Notes: generated by a model from the sequence alone, not told the origin. A stretch of 64,000 nt of DNA from Vibrio atypicus (GCF_009811315.1 NZ_BLID01000003.1:62001-126000); one strand, 5' to 3'. Numbered from the stretch's first letter, positions 28,209 to 37,484 are shown. A program made the numbers and translations.

Positions 28209-29383
28209 TAAAACGGAACTTCACTATTGTCTCCATGGTTTTCATCCCTTTTAGTGTCGCCTTTGCGCAGATACCTGGCCTAGCGCCGCAGAAGTCTTGG
28301 GATCTCTCTGGTTACGTTAAATACATGGCGACGTACACAGCGCCAACCAACGCAGATAAAAGTCTCGATCATCTTGTTCATCAACGTTTTAATTTTGAAT
28401 ATCGTTTTGACAACGGGTTTAGCTTTAATGCTGGGATGAGAAATCGCGCTTTAATGGGAGATAGCTTGGACATTCCGGGCTACGAAAAATTTGTCTCGTT
28501 CGATCCTGGTTATTGGGATTTAAGCCGAAATGTATCTGAAAGTGATTCGTTGATTGTTAACGCCCAATTCGACCGATTGTACCTAGATTGGCGAGGAGAA
28601 GAGTGGAGGGCAAGAGTCGGCCGATTTAGAGTTAATTGGGCGATGAATACAGTCTGGAATCCGAATGATCTTTTTAATGCTTACTCGATTTATGATTTTG
28701 ACTACGAAGAACGAGCAGGCAGTGACGCACTCCTCATTGGTAAAAAGCTAGGCTTCGCCGATGGGATAGAAGTGGTCGCAAGCCCGAATGACGATAGTGA
28801 GCTCAATAGTTACTCGGCACGCTATTACGGTAATTACCAAGGCTGGGATTATCAGCTACTCGGAGGTAAATCTCTTACCGATAATGTGATTGGTGCTGGC
28901 TTCGCGACCGATGTATCTGGGGCCGGGGTTAGAGGGGAGTTGACGTGGTTTGACCCGCGAGAAGAGACATACAAAGGGGTTAAACAGCAGGCAACAACCG
29001 TTGCCAGTTTAGAAACTGACTACAGTTTTGGCGGGCAAAGAAGCTGGTTAGCGAGAGCCGCATGGCTTTATATTAATAACCCTATTGATATTAGAAATGC
29101 CAGAGCCTATTTGAGCTTACCACTCAACGCGAAAACTCTAAGCTTTACTAAAAAAACCGCTTATGTAGACGTTAGCTTTGATGCGACGCCTCTTAACAGG
29201 CTGACAGTCTCAGGTAGTCTTTATCAAGACGACTCCTACTTTTTAGGGATCACCAATAGTTACTCCATGGCAGATAATTGGCAATTATTGGCAGTAATAC
29301 AGCGTTTTGATGGTAGCTCGAACAGCTTATTTGGTGAAGATCCCGCAACTCTGTTTTACGCAAATATAAAGTGGAGTTTTTAG
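28205..29383 (+). CDS. Putative outer-membrane beta-barrel protein of the Lol-like operon
   Basis: A 392-aa protein with a signal peptide (cleavage near AFAQ), then alternating polar/aromatic strands throughout (for example FNFEYRFDNGFSFNAGMRNRAL and RLYLDWRGEEWRARVGRFRVNW) and a C-terminal Phe in IKWSF, the BAM recognition signal. It has no plug or transport domain and looks porin-like, perhaps 14-18 strands. The start overlaps the ATPase stop as ATGA. As the last gene of the operon it could accept or export what the LolA-like protein carries (inference). Confidence 0.75.
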   Translation: MIKRNFTIVSMVFIPFSVAFAQIPGLAPQKSWDLSGYVKYMATYTAPTNADKSLDHLVHQRFNFEYRFDNGFSFNAGMRNRALMGDSLDIPGYEKFVSFDPGYWDLSRNVSESDSLIVNAQFDRLYLDWRGEEWRARVGRFRVNWAMNTVWNPNDLFNAYSIYDFDYEERAGSDALLIGKKLGFADGIEVVASPNDDSELNSYSARYYGNYQGWDYQLLGGKSLTDNVIGAGFATDVSGAGVRGELTWFDPREETYKGVKQQATTVASLETDYSFGGQRSWLARAAWLYINNPIDIRNARAYLSLPLNAKTLSFTKKTAYVDVSFDATPLNRLTVSGSLYQDDSYFLGITNSYSMADNWQLLAVIQRFDGSSNSLFGEDPATLFYANIKWSF

Positions 29384-29514
29384 CCGCTGAGTAACACTTG
29401 AGACTTTTCTCTATTCGCGCTTATTTACCCTGTTAAGAGTAAGGAATACACCGCGATATCTAAGAGTAGTCTAGTATTTATCTATACAGTGACAGTTAAC
29501 GATTGGGTAGAGCG

Positions 29515-30909
29515 ATGGCAAAGTTGAGCCCTCGAAGTACGTTCAAAAAATTAAAAGTGATAAGTTTTGCTTGGTTATTGCTAATAGTAAGCCTACCAAG
29601 TTTAGCATGGGCGGATCTCGAAACTCTAAGGGTCGCAAATTCAAAAGCTTGGAAACCCTTCTCCTATCTTAATGATCAAAATGAGCCTGCGGGTATTCTT
29701 ATCGATTTTTGGCGTGAATATGGCAAAGCAAATGACGTTCATATTGAGTTTGTTTTGCTGGACTGGAATGATTCGCTACTGGCCGTAAAAGAGGGGAAAG
29801 CAGATGTCCATGCGGGATTAATGTGGTCAGAATCAAGGGACTCTTTCTTAGATTACGGCGATGCATTGTTTCGAATTGAAGCCCAGCTATATTACAGCCA
29901 ACTAGCACTGGGAACCGACATCGATTTACTGCTTAACGGTGAGTTAGATCAGGCCATTGGAGTCGTTAAAGGGGGCTATGAGGAGATGTACGTTAGGAGC
30001 GAATACCCTAACGCTAAGTTGAAGCTATATGATAATAATCAACTCTTAATCGAAGGGGCCTTTGCTGCTGAAATTATCGCCTTTGCAGCGGATCTTCATG
30101 TCGCAAATTTTTATCTCTATTCGTCACCAACTCCGAACAGTTTTGTGCCAATTAAGTTTTTGTATTCAGGCGAAATCTTCCCAGCCGTTGCCGAAGGGAA
30201 GGCTGAACTGGTGTCTCGAATTACCCAAGGGTTTAAGCAAGTTGATGAAAGTGAGAAAAACAAAATACTCAATAAGTGGATGCACATCGAAACTGTCTAT
30301 CCTGATTATTTGGCGCCAATGGTTATTGGAGCCGTAGCTTTAGTGACTTTGCTTTATATCGTCTTACTTAGAGGGACGGTAAAAGCCAGAACTGCAGAGC
30401 TGGAAACGGCGAATCATAAGCTTACCAAGTTATCGATGACAGATGAGCTGACTCAAATTCACAATCGCCGCTATTTCATGGATCAGTTAGATAAAATCAG
30501 TTCTGAAGACAGGCCCGTCGCTGTCATGGTGTTTGATATCGACGATTTTAAAGTGATCAATGATACATGGGGTCATGGTGTTGGTGATGATGTGATCAAG
30601 TCCGTTGCAGAGCAAGCCAAAAACAGTTTAGGCCCAGATATCGTTATGGCAAGGATTGGCGGTGAAGAATTCGCTCTGATCGCATTTGAACTCGACTACT
30701 GTGAAGCGCACGATCAAGCAGAGTCGATTTGCGCAGCGGTCAATGAACTGCAATTAGATAATGATTTGCATACGAAAGTGTCTATAAGCCTTGGTTGTGC
30801 TTATTATCAAAGCCCAGACTCACGAATCGATTTATCAGTTGCTGACCGTTTAATGTATGAAGCCAAAACTTGGGGTAAGAATCGCGCAGTATCGGAGCGA
30901 GCAGATTGA
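29515..30909 (+). CDS. Diguanylate cyclase with periplasmic solute-binding domain
   Basis: A 464-aa protein with a signal/anchor (about residues 15-36), a family-3 solute-binding (SBP_bac_3) domain (about 40-250) typical of amino-acid sensors, a TM (about 266-288) and a GGDEF domain (about 310-460). The latter has DDELT-type MTDELTQIHNRRYF, FDIDDFKVIND and active-site GGEEF. No RxxD I-site precedes GGEEF, so product feedback may be absent. It would make c-di-GMP in response to a periplasmic ligand. The ATG at 29515 is chosen over an upstream TTG. It is monocistronic. Confidence 0.9.
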   Translation: MAKLSPRSTFKKLKVISFAWLLLIVSLPSLAWADLETLRVANSKAWKPFSYLNDQNEPAGILIDFWREYGKANDVHIEFVLLDWNDSLLAVKEGKADVHAGLMWSESRDSFLDYGDALFRIEAQLYYSQLALGTDIDLLLNGELDQAIGVVKGGYEEMYVRSEYPNAKLKLYDNNQLLIEGAFAAEIIAFAADLHVANFYLYSSPTPNSFVPIKFLYSGEIFPAVAEGKAELVSRITQGFKQVDESEKNKILNKWMHIETVYPDYLAPMVIGAVALVTLLYIVLLRGTVKARTAELETANHKLTKLSMTDELTQIHNRRYFMDQLDKISSEDRPVAVMVFDIDDFKVINDTWGHGVGDDVIKSVAEQAKNSLGPDIVMARIGGEEFALIAFELDYCEAHDQAESICAAVNELQLDNDLHTKVSISLGCAYYQSPDSRIDLSVADRLMYEAKTWGKNRAVSERAD

Positions 30910-31029
30910 GCGATTTTTGAAGAAATACTTGTCGATATGCTCATCTATTCATCACTTAGCATTAAATCAGCAAAAAACGCTTTTCTTTTCAGTAAGATCT
31001 GGCATATTAGTACTCGTCAACACGACGTA

Positions 31030-31104
<75 letters not shown>

Positions 31105-31281
31105 ATCCTTCCTCATGCTTTACCAATCTTAAGTTTTTGAAATCAAAGCGCTTAACGGCGTGTTTTCTTGTATCTGTCGTTTTTGAGTTTTTGCTGAAAT
31201 ACGTTGATAGTTTCCATATTGTTACTAGTGGCTAGGTTTCTGATATAGTTCGGTTAATTTTTTACAAATATGGATTTATCA

Positions 31282-31935
31282 ATGAAAACCTTGTTGATGG
31301 AGAGTTTGTACTTCTCTCGCACCTATGCAGGTTCTATTTTCCGGATTATTGGACCATTCTTCATCGCAATGGCGCTGTTCGGTGGTTATACCTATATGAT
31401 AGAAGATGAGCCCGGTTGGTTGTCCGTCGCCTATCTGACGGTGTTTATCGGTGGTCAATCTTTCTATATTTGTCGACTGATTAAGTTTATGGGGTCGGTA
31501 GTTTCCGGCAGTGAGGTCGATTTATCAGTATCGGTATCTGAATGGTTTAGGCTGCTGATAGTTCATATTTTATATGGCATTGCGGTGCTTGTTGGTATTT
31601 TGGCTCTGATTATTCCAGGCATTTATATGTCAGCCAAATACGGGTTTGCAGAGTTTGAATGTGTTCTCAATAAGCGCTCGCCAATGGAAGCTCTGGGATC
31701 CAGTTGGGAACAAACCAAAGGGCATGTTAAAACACTCATGCTAGGTGTGTTTACGATTACCATCACGGGTATTCTTTTTGATCTTCTGTTGGATTGGATT
31801 GGCGAAATGGCTCCAGATTTAATGCTGCCACTCGGCGTGTTAAGCGAGCTTGGATCTTCAATCGTAGTTGTATTGGTCTCTGTATTCTACTTTCGTGTTT
31901 ATGTCTCTACTTTGGAGAAAGGTGACACGCAGTAG
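31282..31935 (+). CDS. Polytopic membrane protein of unknown function (about 217 aa)
   Basis: Five or six hydrophobic segments: about residues 20-37, 45-65, 92-120, 150-172 and 185-207. It loosely resembles YciC/UPF0259-type and GDPD-membrane-domain proteins (IPGIYMSAKYGFAEFECVLNKRSPMEALGSSWEQTKGH is typical of that group). The function is not known. The start is uncertain: ATG 31270 or 31282, neither with a strong ribosome site. It is preceded by tRNA-Gly and followed by a gap, so probably a single gene. Confidence 0.7.
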   Translation: MKTLLMESLYFSRTYAGSIFRIIGPFFIAMALFGGYTYMIEDEPGWLSVAYLTVFIGGQSFYICRLIKFMGSVVSGSEVDLSVSVSEWFRLLIVHILYGIAVLVGILALIIPGIYMSAKYGFAEFECVLNKRSPMEALGSSWEQTKGHVKTLMLGVFTITITGILFDLLLDWIGEMAPDLMLPLGVLSELGSSIVVVLVSVFYFRVYVSTLEKGDTQ

Positions 31936-32356
31936 ATGGCTCCCTCTAGCTGTGGGTGGAGTATCACCCGCAGCTAACTAGAAATCGATTAGATTCAATT
32001 GCTTTTCTCTTCCCTCTCATTTCATTTCGCGTTTTTTCCAATTCTCTTTTAAGTTTGACGAACCCAATTCACTACTTGGCGCACATTAATTCCCGTTTAT
32101 GCTTCCATCGCTTTGATCTACCGCACAATGCTCTTCATTTTATTACAATTGATTGGTTGTTAACTTTCTGATTTTAAAGTCTTTTTGTGTAAAGTTCATT
32201 AAAGCCATAACCTACATTAAACAACTAATTTATAAGGCGACCCATCACATAACATCTTGCCTGTTCATTCAATAATAACCTTATCAACTACGGCGGTTTA
32301 TTAATAATCCACCAGTGGTTGAAATCAAAATAACATAACCATAATAGGTATATAGA
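31936..32356. other. Intergenic region upstream of tctCBA
   Basis: 421 bp without a gene. It should contain the tct promoter. At 32198-32211, ATTAAAGCCATAAC matches 11 of 14 positions of the citrate-regulon element found before citC and oadG, a weaker third candidate CitB site. Confidence 0.4.
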
Positions 32357-33346
32357 ATGAACATGAAACTAAAGAGTTTGATGATTGGAGCGGCAATGAC
32401 CTCTGTTGCAGCTCTTCCATTAACGAGTGTTGCTGGCGAAGATTATCCGCCTAAGACCCTTTCGTTTGTTGCTCCATCTGGTGCTGGCGGCGGTTGGGAT
32501 CTGACAATCCGTACAGTGGCTAAAACACTGAAAGATACTGGTCTGGTAGAGGCTAATATGCCGATTACTAACCGCCCAGGTGGCGGCGGCGCAGTAAACT
32601 TGGCGTATATGCAGACTCAAAAAGGTAGTGGCAAGCTTATCTCAGTTTACTCTCCACCAATTCTGTTAACCAACCTAACGGGTGCTAGCAAATACAGCTA
32701 CCAAGACACAACCCCTCTTGCTCGTTTGATCACTGACTATGGTGCTTTTGTTGTTTCAAAGGACTCTAAGTACAAGTCAATCAACGAAGTGATGGATGCG
32801 CTACGTAAAGATCCTAAATCAGTCAAAATTGGCGGCACTTCTGCGGCAGGCAGTATGGACCATATCCAATTCTTGCTTATCGCAAAAGCGGCTGACGTAC
32901 CAAACCTTAACCAGATCGACTACATCTCCTTTCAAGACGGTGGTGCGGTGGCTCAGGTATTGGGTGGACACGTTGACCTCATTTCAACCGGTCTTGGCGA
33001 TGTGGCGCAGCTAGTCGAAAGCGGCAACCTACGTGCACTTGCTCAAACAGCATCTAAACGTGTGGGCGAAGGCAAAGTTGCTGAAATCCCAACGGTAACT
33101 GAGCAAGGTATCGACGCGACGTTTGAGAACTGGCGCGGTCTGTTTGGCCCAAAAGATATGCCTGAAAACGCAGTGACTTACTGGAATGCAACGCTGAAAG
33201 AAATGGTGGAAACGCCAGAATGGGCTGAAGCTCGTAAGCGTAACGGTTGGGATGCAGCTTATCAAAATGGTGAAGATTTCACTAAGTTCCTTGCGCAAAC
33301 CAATGAACAGTACAAAGAAATCCTCGCTGAAATCTTTAAAAGATAA
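32357..33346 (+). CDS. tctC: Tripartite tricarboxylate transporter substrate-binding protein
   Basis: A 329-aa periplasmic receptor of the TTT family with signal peptide cleavage near SVAGE, then APSGAGGGWDLTIRTVAKTL and NRPGGGGAVNLAYM, which form the ligand-binding loops of Bug/TctC proteins. The context (citC, oadGAB, citAB, citDEFXG) makes citrate the likely ligand, delivered to TctAB in the inner membrane. It is the first gene of tctCBA. Confidence 0.92.
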   Translation: MNMKLKSLMIGAAMTSVAALPLTSVAGEDYPPKTLSFVAPSGAGGGWDLTIRTVAKTLKDTGLVEANMPITNRPGGGGAVNLAYMQTQKGSGKLISVYSPPILLTNLTGASKYSYQDTTPLARLITDYGAFVVSKDSKYKSINEVMDALRKDPKSVKIGGTSAAGSMDHIQFLLIAKAADVPNLNQIDYISFQDGGAVAQVLGGHVDLISTGLGDVAQLVESGNLRALAQTASKRVGEGKVAEIPTVTEQGIDATFENWRGLFGPKDMPENAVTYWNATLKEMVETPEWAEARKRNGWDAAYQNGEDFTKFLAQTNEQYKEILAEIFKR

Positions 33347-33362
33347 GGTTTGCTGGTAGTCG

Positions 33363-33391
33363 GCTAGGGCGCTGTTACTTGGCGCTCTAGC
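33363..33391 (+). other. Intercistronic hairpin between tctC and tctB
   Basis: A 10-bp stem GCTAGGGCGC / GCGCTCTAGC (one G-U) with a 9-nt loop and no T-run. It probably stabilises the upstream tctC transcript so that the binding protein is made in excess of the membrane subunits, as in other binding-protein operons. Confidence 0.6.
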
Positions 33392-33435
33392 TGTTGATAA
33401 CCACAGTTTATCTCTCGGTTAGAAAAGGATTAAAA

Positions 33436-33930
33436 ATGGAAAATAAAAACGTTCGTCCAAACTGGGATGCATTTACCGGCATATTCAGCATTGGTTTTGG
33501 TCTTATTTATGGTGGTATGACATATGCGATGCCTAGGGCTGCATTTGGAAATCCATTAGATCCCGTTTATTTCCCTATGGGTGTGGCAGTACTGGCAATT
33601 TTCATTGGCTGTATTTTACTTGCCAAAAGCAACATTAAAGCCTCTATACAAGCTTATGTAGATCTCATCAATGAAGATGAAGTGAAGAAGTTTGACCGCA
33701 AACGCATCCTATACACATGTATTGTCTCAATTGGCTATGCATTGTTATTTGACCCACTGGGTTATGTGATCAGTACCTTTATGTTCCTGTTTGCGATGCT
33801 GACCATCACAAGTGGCATCCAAGAATGGAAGAAGAGTACTTTGGTTGCTTTAGCTTTCTCTGTCAGTGTGTTCTTTATTTTTAGCACGCTGCTCAGCATT
33901 AGTCTTCCACCACTACCTTTCATGGGTTAA
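33436..33930 (+). CDS. tctB: Tripartite tricarboxylate transporter small membrane subunit
   Basis: A 164-aa membrane protein with four hydrophobic segments (about residues 12-30, 42-60, 90-110, 115-160), matching TctB/DUF1468. It associates with TctA for Na+-coupled uptake. The ATG at 33436 follows AAAAGGAT; the 14-codon upstream extension has no ribosome site. It ends 9 bp before tctA. Confidence 0.9.
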   Translation: MENKNVRPNWDAFTGIFSIGFGLIYGGMTYAMPRAAFGNPLDPVYFPMGVAVLAIFIGCILLAKSNIKASIQAYVDLINEDEVKKFDRKRILYTCIVSIGYALLFDPLGYVISTFMFLFAMLTITSGIQEWKKSTLVALAFSVSVFFIFSTLLSISLPPLPFMG

Positions 33931-33939
33931 GGCTCTACT

Positions 33940-35445
33940 ATGTCTGATATTTTTGTTAACTTACTCAACGGTTTTGGTGTTGCCTTTCAACCGTACCACT
34001 TGTTACTTGTAACAGTTGGTGGTGTTCTCGGCACTATTGTCGGGATGTTACCTGGCTTAGGCCCTGCAACAGGGGTGGCAGTTTTACTTCCGATGACATT
34101 CGCTATGGGGCCTACAGCGGCATTGATCACCATGACAGGTGTTTACATTGGCGCGATGTTCGGTGGCTCACGTAGTTCGATTTTGATTAACACTCCTGGG
34201 GATGGCGCAGCGTTGGCAGCAACGTTTGATGGCTATCCAATGGCGATGAAAGGGCGTGCAGAATCCGCATTGGCTATTTCTGCAATTGCTTCGTTAATCG
34301 GCGGTATGATTGCAGCGGTTCTAATGACACTTCTAGCAGAGCCTGTAGCAGGGTTTGCCCTTAAGTTTGGCCCAGCTGAGTACTTCTTGTTAATGGTGGC
34401 AGCCTTGTCTATGACGGCGTCTATGTCTAAGGGCAATATGCTGAAGGGCTTCTTATCGATGGTGATTGGTTTAGCTATCGCGACAGTCGGCATTGATGCT
34501 CAAACAGGCACAGAACGTTTCACATTTGGTAACTTGCACCTTCAAACTGGTATCGATTTCCTAGTGGTTATCATTGGTATCTACGCGATGGGCGAAGTAT
34601 TTAAGAGCTTCAGTTCATTGAGTAAAGGCACCAAGAAAGCGCAAACGAAATTCAAGCGTATCTGGATTGAAGGGGACGACTGGAAACGTTCTAAATGGGC
34701 AATCCTACGTAGTGCGCCAGTTGGTTTCATCATCGGTTCTCTACCTGGTGCTGGTGGTACGATGGCTTCACTTATGTGTTACAACAACGAGAAACAGTTG
34801 TCGAAGCACAGCGAAGAGTTTGGTGATGGTGCAATCGAAGGTCTAGCGGCACCTGAATCAGCGAACAACGCGGCATCTATCGGCGCGATGATCCCAATGC
34901 TATCACTTGGTGTTCCGGGCTCTGGTACAACAGCGGTAATGATGGGTGCACTTCTTATGTTGGGTATTCAACCTGGTCCACTATTGTTCGTTCAGCACGC
35001 TGACGTAGCATGGGGCCTTATCGCAAGTATGTTCGTTGCAAACATCATTCTTGCAGTTGTGAATATCCCACTGGCAGGCGTTCTTGTTCGAGTACTGGCT
35101 ATTCCACCAAAAGTGCTTTACCCAATTGTTCTTGGTCTTGCATTTATCGGTTGTTACGCAATCAGCAGCTCAGTGATTGAATTCTACATTCTGGTTATCC
35201 TTGGTGTTGCGGGTGTTGTAATGAAACGCGCTAACATTCCAACAGCACCAATGATCCTTGCTGTTATTGTTGGCGGTACGATGGAGCAATCATTCCGTCA
35301 GGCATTCAGAATCTCAAACCAAGATCTGTCTATCTTTGCTAGCTCAACGGTTTCTCAAGTACTGATCGCGATAACTGTTCTTTCAATTGCACTGCCTATC
35401 ATCGGTATGATGAAAAAGCGTAAGCAAGTTCAACAACCTGCGTAG
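33940..35445 (+). CDS. tctA: Tripartite tricarboxylate transporter large permease subunit
   Basis: A 501-aa, about 12-TM permease. It has the duplicated TctA motifs GMLPGLGPATGVAVLLP (first half) and GSLPGAGGTMASLM (second half), plus NTPGDGAALAATFDGYPMA and ESANNAASIGAMIPMLSLGVPGSGTTAVMMGAL. It is the transport channel for citrate or a related tricarboxylate. A terminator follows, so citC is a separate unit. Confidence 0.95.
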   Translation: MSDIFVNLLNGFGVAFQPYHLLLVTVGGVLGTIVGMLPGLGPATGVAVLLPMTFAMGPTAALITMTGVYIGAMFGGSRSSILINTPGDGAALAATFDGYPMAMKGRAESALAISAIASLIGGMIAAVLMTLLAEPVAGFALKFGPAEYFLLMVAALSMTASMSKGNMLKGFLSMVIGLAIATVGIDAQTGTERFTFGNLHLQTGIDFLVVIIGIYAMGEVFKSFSSLSKGTKKAQTKFKRIWIEGDDWKRSKWAILRSAPVGFIIGSLPGAGGTMASLMCYNNEKQLSKHSEEFGDGAIEGLAAPESANNAASIGAMIPMLSLGVPGSGTTAVMMGALLMLGIQPGPLLFVQHADVAWGLIASMFVANIILAVVNIPLAGVLVRVLAIPPKVLYPIVLGLAFIGCYAISSSVIEFYILVILGVAGVVMKRANIPTAPMILAVIVGGTMEQSFRQAFRISNQDLSIFASSTVSQVLIAITVLSIALPIIGMMKKRKQVQQPA

Positions 35446-35468
35446 CGGTTAATTGAGCGTTAAAACTG

Positions 35469-35502
35469 AAAGCCAATTAATTCCGATTGATTGGCTTTTT
35501 TT
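35469..35502 (+). terminator. rho-independent terminator of tctCBA
   Basis: A stem AAGCCAATTA / TGATTGGCTT, then a run of seven Ts. Confidence 0.85.
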
Positions 35503-35522
35503 GATTTCATAAGCACCCGAAA

Positions 35523-35546
35523 AATTAAATCAATTAACACCATTAA
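35523..35546. promoter_or_regulatory. Citrate-regulon element 1 (candidate CitB site) before citC
   Basis: A 24-bp AT-rich segment with core AATTAACACCATTAA. It matches the segment before oadG at 22 of 24 positions. It lies 20-120 bp upstream of the possible citC starts, and a CitB-type response regulator is encoded in the same cluster. Confidence 0.55.
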
Positions 35547-35614
35547 GTTAATTATCTCTGCTAGTGGCTATGACAGTCGTCATTATTTGTATGGCGAGGC
35601 CGAACGATAATTAC

Positions 35615-36751
35615 ATGGTAAATTTTAAACGAGAAGAGACAGTGCTCACGTCATACCATTTTGAACAAATACAAAGACAAAATTCTCGAAAAATGGAGTT
35701 AGTTCGAACCTTCCTTACCAAAATGGGGCTAGGGGTTGACCAGGATGTTGAGTTTTTTGTGGTGGCCTTTTCAAACCATCAGGTTGTCGCAACGGGTGGT
35801 ATTGCAGGTAATACTCTTAAATCCATTGCAGTCGACGAACGTTTCCAAGGTATGGGGCTTTCAACATCGCTACTGAGTGAATTAGTGACCATGGCGTATG
35901 ATGCGGGTCGGTATAACCTATTTATCTACACCAAACCAGACAACTACCGACGATTTCGAGAAGCTGGCTTTTATATGCTAGCGTCAGTCAAAGATAGAGT
36001 TGTCTTGTTGGAAAACAGTAAACATCGCTTGTCGGACTATTGCTACGAACTTTCCCAGCATAAGAAGGAAGGAGAAGCGATCGGAAGCATTGTGATGAAC
36101 GCTAATCCTTTTACAAACGGACATCGCTATCTGGTGGAGCATGCGGCTTCCCAATGCGATTGGGTCCACCTTTTCGTGGTTAAAGAAGACCGTTCGTTCT
36201 TCTCTTATCAAGACCGTTTGCACATGATTCGTGCCGGTTTAAAAGACTTAAAGAACGTCATCATTCATGAAGGCTCGGATTACATTATCTCGCGCGCGAC
36301 ATTTCCTAGCTACTTTCTAAAAGACGAAGGGGTGATTAACTACTGTCACACAGCAATGGACTTGAAAATATTTCGTAGCCACATTGCACCAGCATTAGGA
36401 ATCACGCATCGATTCGTTGGCACGGAACCTATCTGCGCGGTGACTCGGTTTTACAATCAACAAATGCAGCAATGGTTAACGACACCGACGCTTGAGTGCC
36501 GCCCAATAGTATTGAGTGAGATACCAAGGGTAGAGCTTGAAAGTGCCAACTTACCTGTCTCTGCGTCATTGGTGCGTAATTTATTGTTCGACAACCAATG
36601 GGACATGATTGAGAAGTTGGTTCCTAAGACGACCTTTATTCACTTGAAGCAACTGTTTGATTTAGAGACCTCACCGTATCAAGTGAAACGAAAAGCAATG
36701 TCGATAGTCAAGCAAGCGCAAATCCCTGTAGAAGCTGAGACTAACCATTAA
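35615..36751 (+). CDS. citC: [Citrate (pro-3S)-lyase] ligase (CitC)
   Basis: CitC acetylates the thiol of the prosthetic group on the citrate lyase acyl carrier protein, activating the lyase. The N-terminal GNAT-like domain (GGIAGNTLKSIAVDERFQGMGLS) and the C-terminal nucleotidyltransferase domain (GSIVMNANPFTNGHRYLVEHAA, SASLVRNLL) are both present. The start is uncertain: ATG 35615 gives 378 aa; a GTG at 35642 nearer the family N-terminus is possible. Its own promoter probably includes the element at 35523. It is convergent with the second citX. Confidence 0.9.
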   Translation: MVNFKREETVLTSYHFEQIQRQNSRKMELVRTFLTKMGLGVDQDVEFFVVAFSNHQVVATGGIAGNTLKSIAVDERFQGMGLSTSLLSELVTMAYDAGRYNLFIYTKPDNYRRFREAGFYMLASVKDRVVLLENSKHRLSDYCYELSQHKKEGEAIGSIVMNANPFTNGHRYLVEHAASQCDWVHLFVVKEDRSFFSYQDRLHMIRAGLKDLKNVIIHEGSDYIISRATFPSYFLKDEGVINYCHTAMDLKIFRSHIAPALGITHRFVGTEPICAVTRFYNQQMQQWLTTPTLECRPIVLSEIPRVELESANLPVSASLVRNLLFDNQWDMIEKLVPKTTFIHLKQLFDLETSPYQVKRKAMSIVKQAQIPVEAETNH

Positions 36752-36777
36752 AAAAGCGCTGGAATACCAGCGCTTTT
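36752..36777. terminator. Bidirectional rho-independent terminator
   Basis: An 11-bp stem AAAAGCGCTGG / CCAGCGCTTTT with an AATA loop between convergent citC and citX paralogue. Confidence 0.9.
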
Positions 36778-36809
36778 CTCATTTGTTTTTTAAGTTCACT
36801 TGTTCAAAT

Positions 36810-37313
36810 TTAACTCTCCACTAAAGACAAAATAGCCTCTTCTATTTGAGCGGGAGTATGGCGTTTCATTGCGCTGCATCGTTGTGCCGTATCGTCACAA
36901 ATCAAGCAGGGACGAGGCAGCATGTAGGAAGAACGACGAGAAATGGTTTTCCCTTGGCGACACATCACATCAAAATTAAACAGCGCCCCTTGTGGGTGGT
37001 TATGCTCAATTTGAATCATCGCCTTTTTCAGTAATGTACTAGAACGAATATCGATAGAGAACAGAGCTTCATGTTGGTGGTTCGTTGAAATCTGCTGCTC
37101 AATAATTGGGGCGTCCAACGCTCTTACCGTCCCAAATAGCGCATTTAACGCTGAGTTAAACAGCTGCGATGCCCATACTCGTTGGTTCAATGACGTTGGG
37201 ATATTTAATGTCAAAGATAGAACCGGCTTCTGGTGGCTATCTAATAGTTTTTTCTTACGTTGTACGCGCTTTTCTAATCGGGTAAGCGTATCAAGCGTGG
37301 CTAGTTCGCTCAT
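36810..37313 (-). CDS. Second CitX-like phosphoribosyl-dephospho-CoA transferase
   Basis: A 167-aa CitX-family protein, which would attach the 2'-(5''-phosphoribosyl)-3'-dephospho-CoA group to apo-CitD. It keeps RPCLICDDTAQRC near the C-terminus and the HPQGALFNFDV segment, but in that segment the canonical GRLxDID is ALFNFD (Arg to Ala, first Asp to Asn). It is divergent from the canonical citX at 46329 and lies alone, divergently from oadG. The ATG at 37313 has AGGA 5 nt upstream. It may be a specialised or decaying paralogue. Confidence 0.85.
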   Translation of the reverse strand: MSELATLDTLTRLEKRVQRKKKLLDSHQKPVLSLTLNIPTSLNQRVWASQLFNSALNALFGTVRALDAPIIEQQISTNHQHEALFSIDIRSSTLLKKAMIQIEHNHPQGALFNFDVMCRQGKTISRRSSYMLPRPCLICDDTAQRCSAMKRHTPAQIEEAILSLVES

Positions 37314-37460
37314 GGTGTCCTCGCATAGTAAACAGGCTCGAATCATCACGGTAACGCAATGACCAAATTATGAATTAGAGGTCAGGAGCGTTTCTTTATG
37401 GGGCTTGAGTTTTTAATGGTGTAAATGGTTAAAACTCTCTGAGCGTTAGAGGATGAAAAT

Positions 37461-37484
37461 AATTAAATTAATTAACGCCATTAA
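37461..37484. promoter_or_regulatory. Citrate-regulon element 2 (candidate CitB site), citX2 / oadG divergent region
   Basis: A 24-bp segment with core AATTAACGCCATTAA. It is placed 97 bp before the oadG start and 148 bp before the citX2 start, so it could control both directions. Confidence 0.55.
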
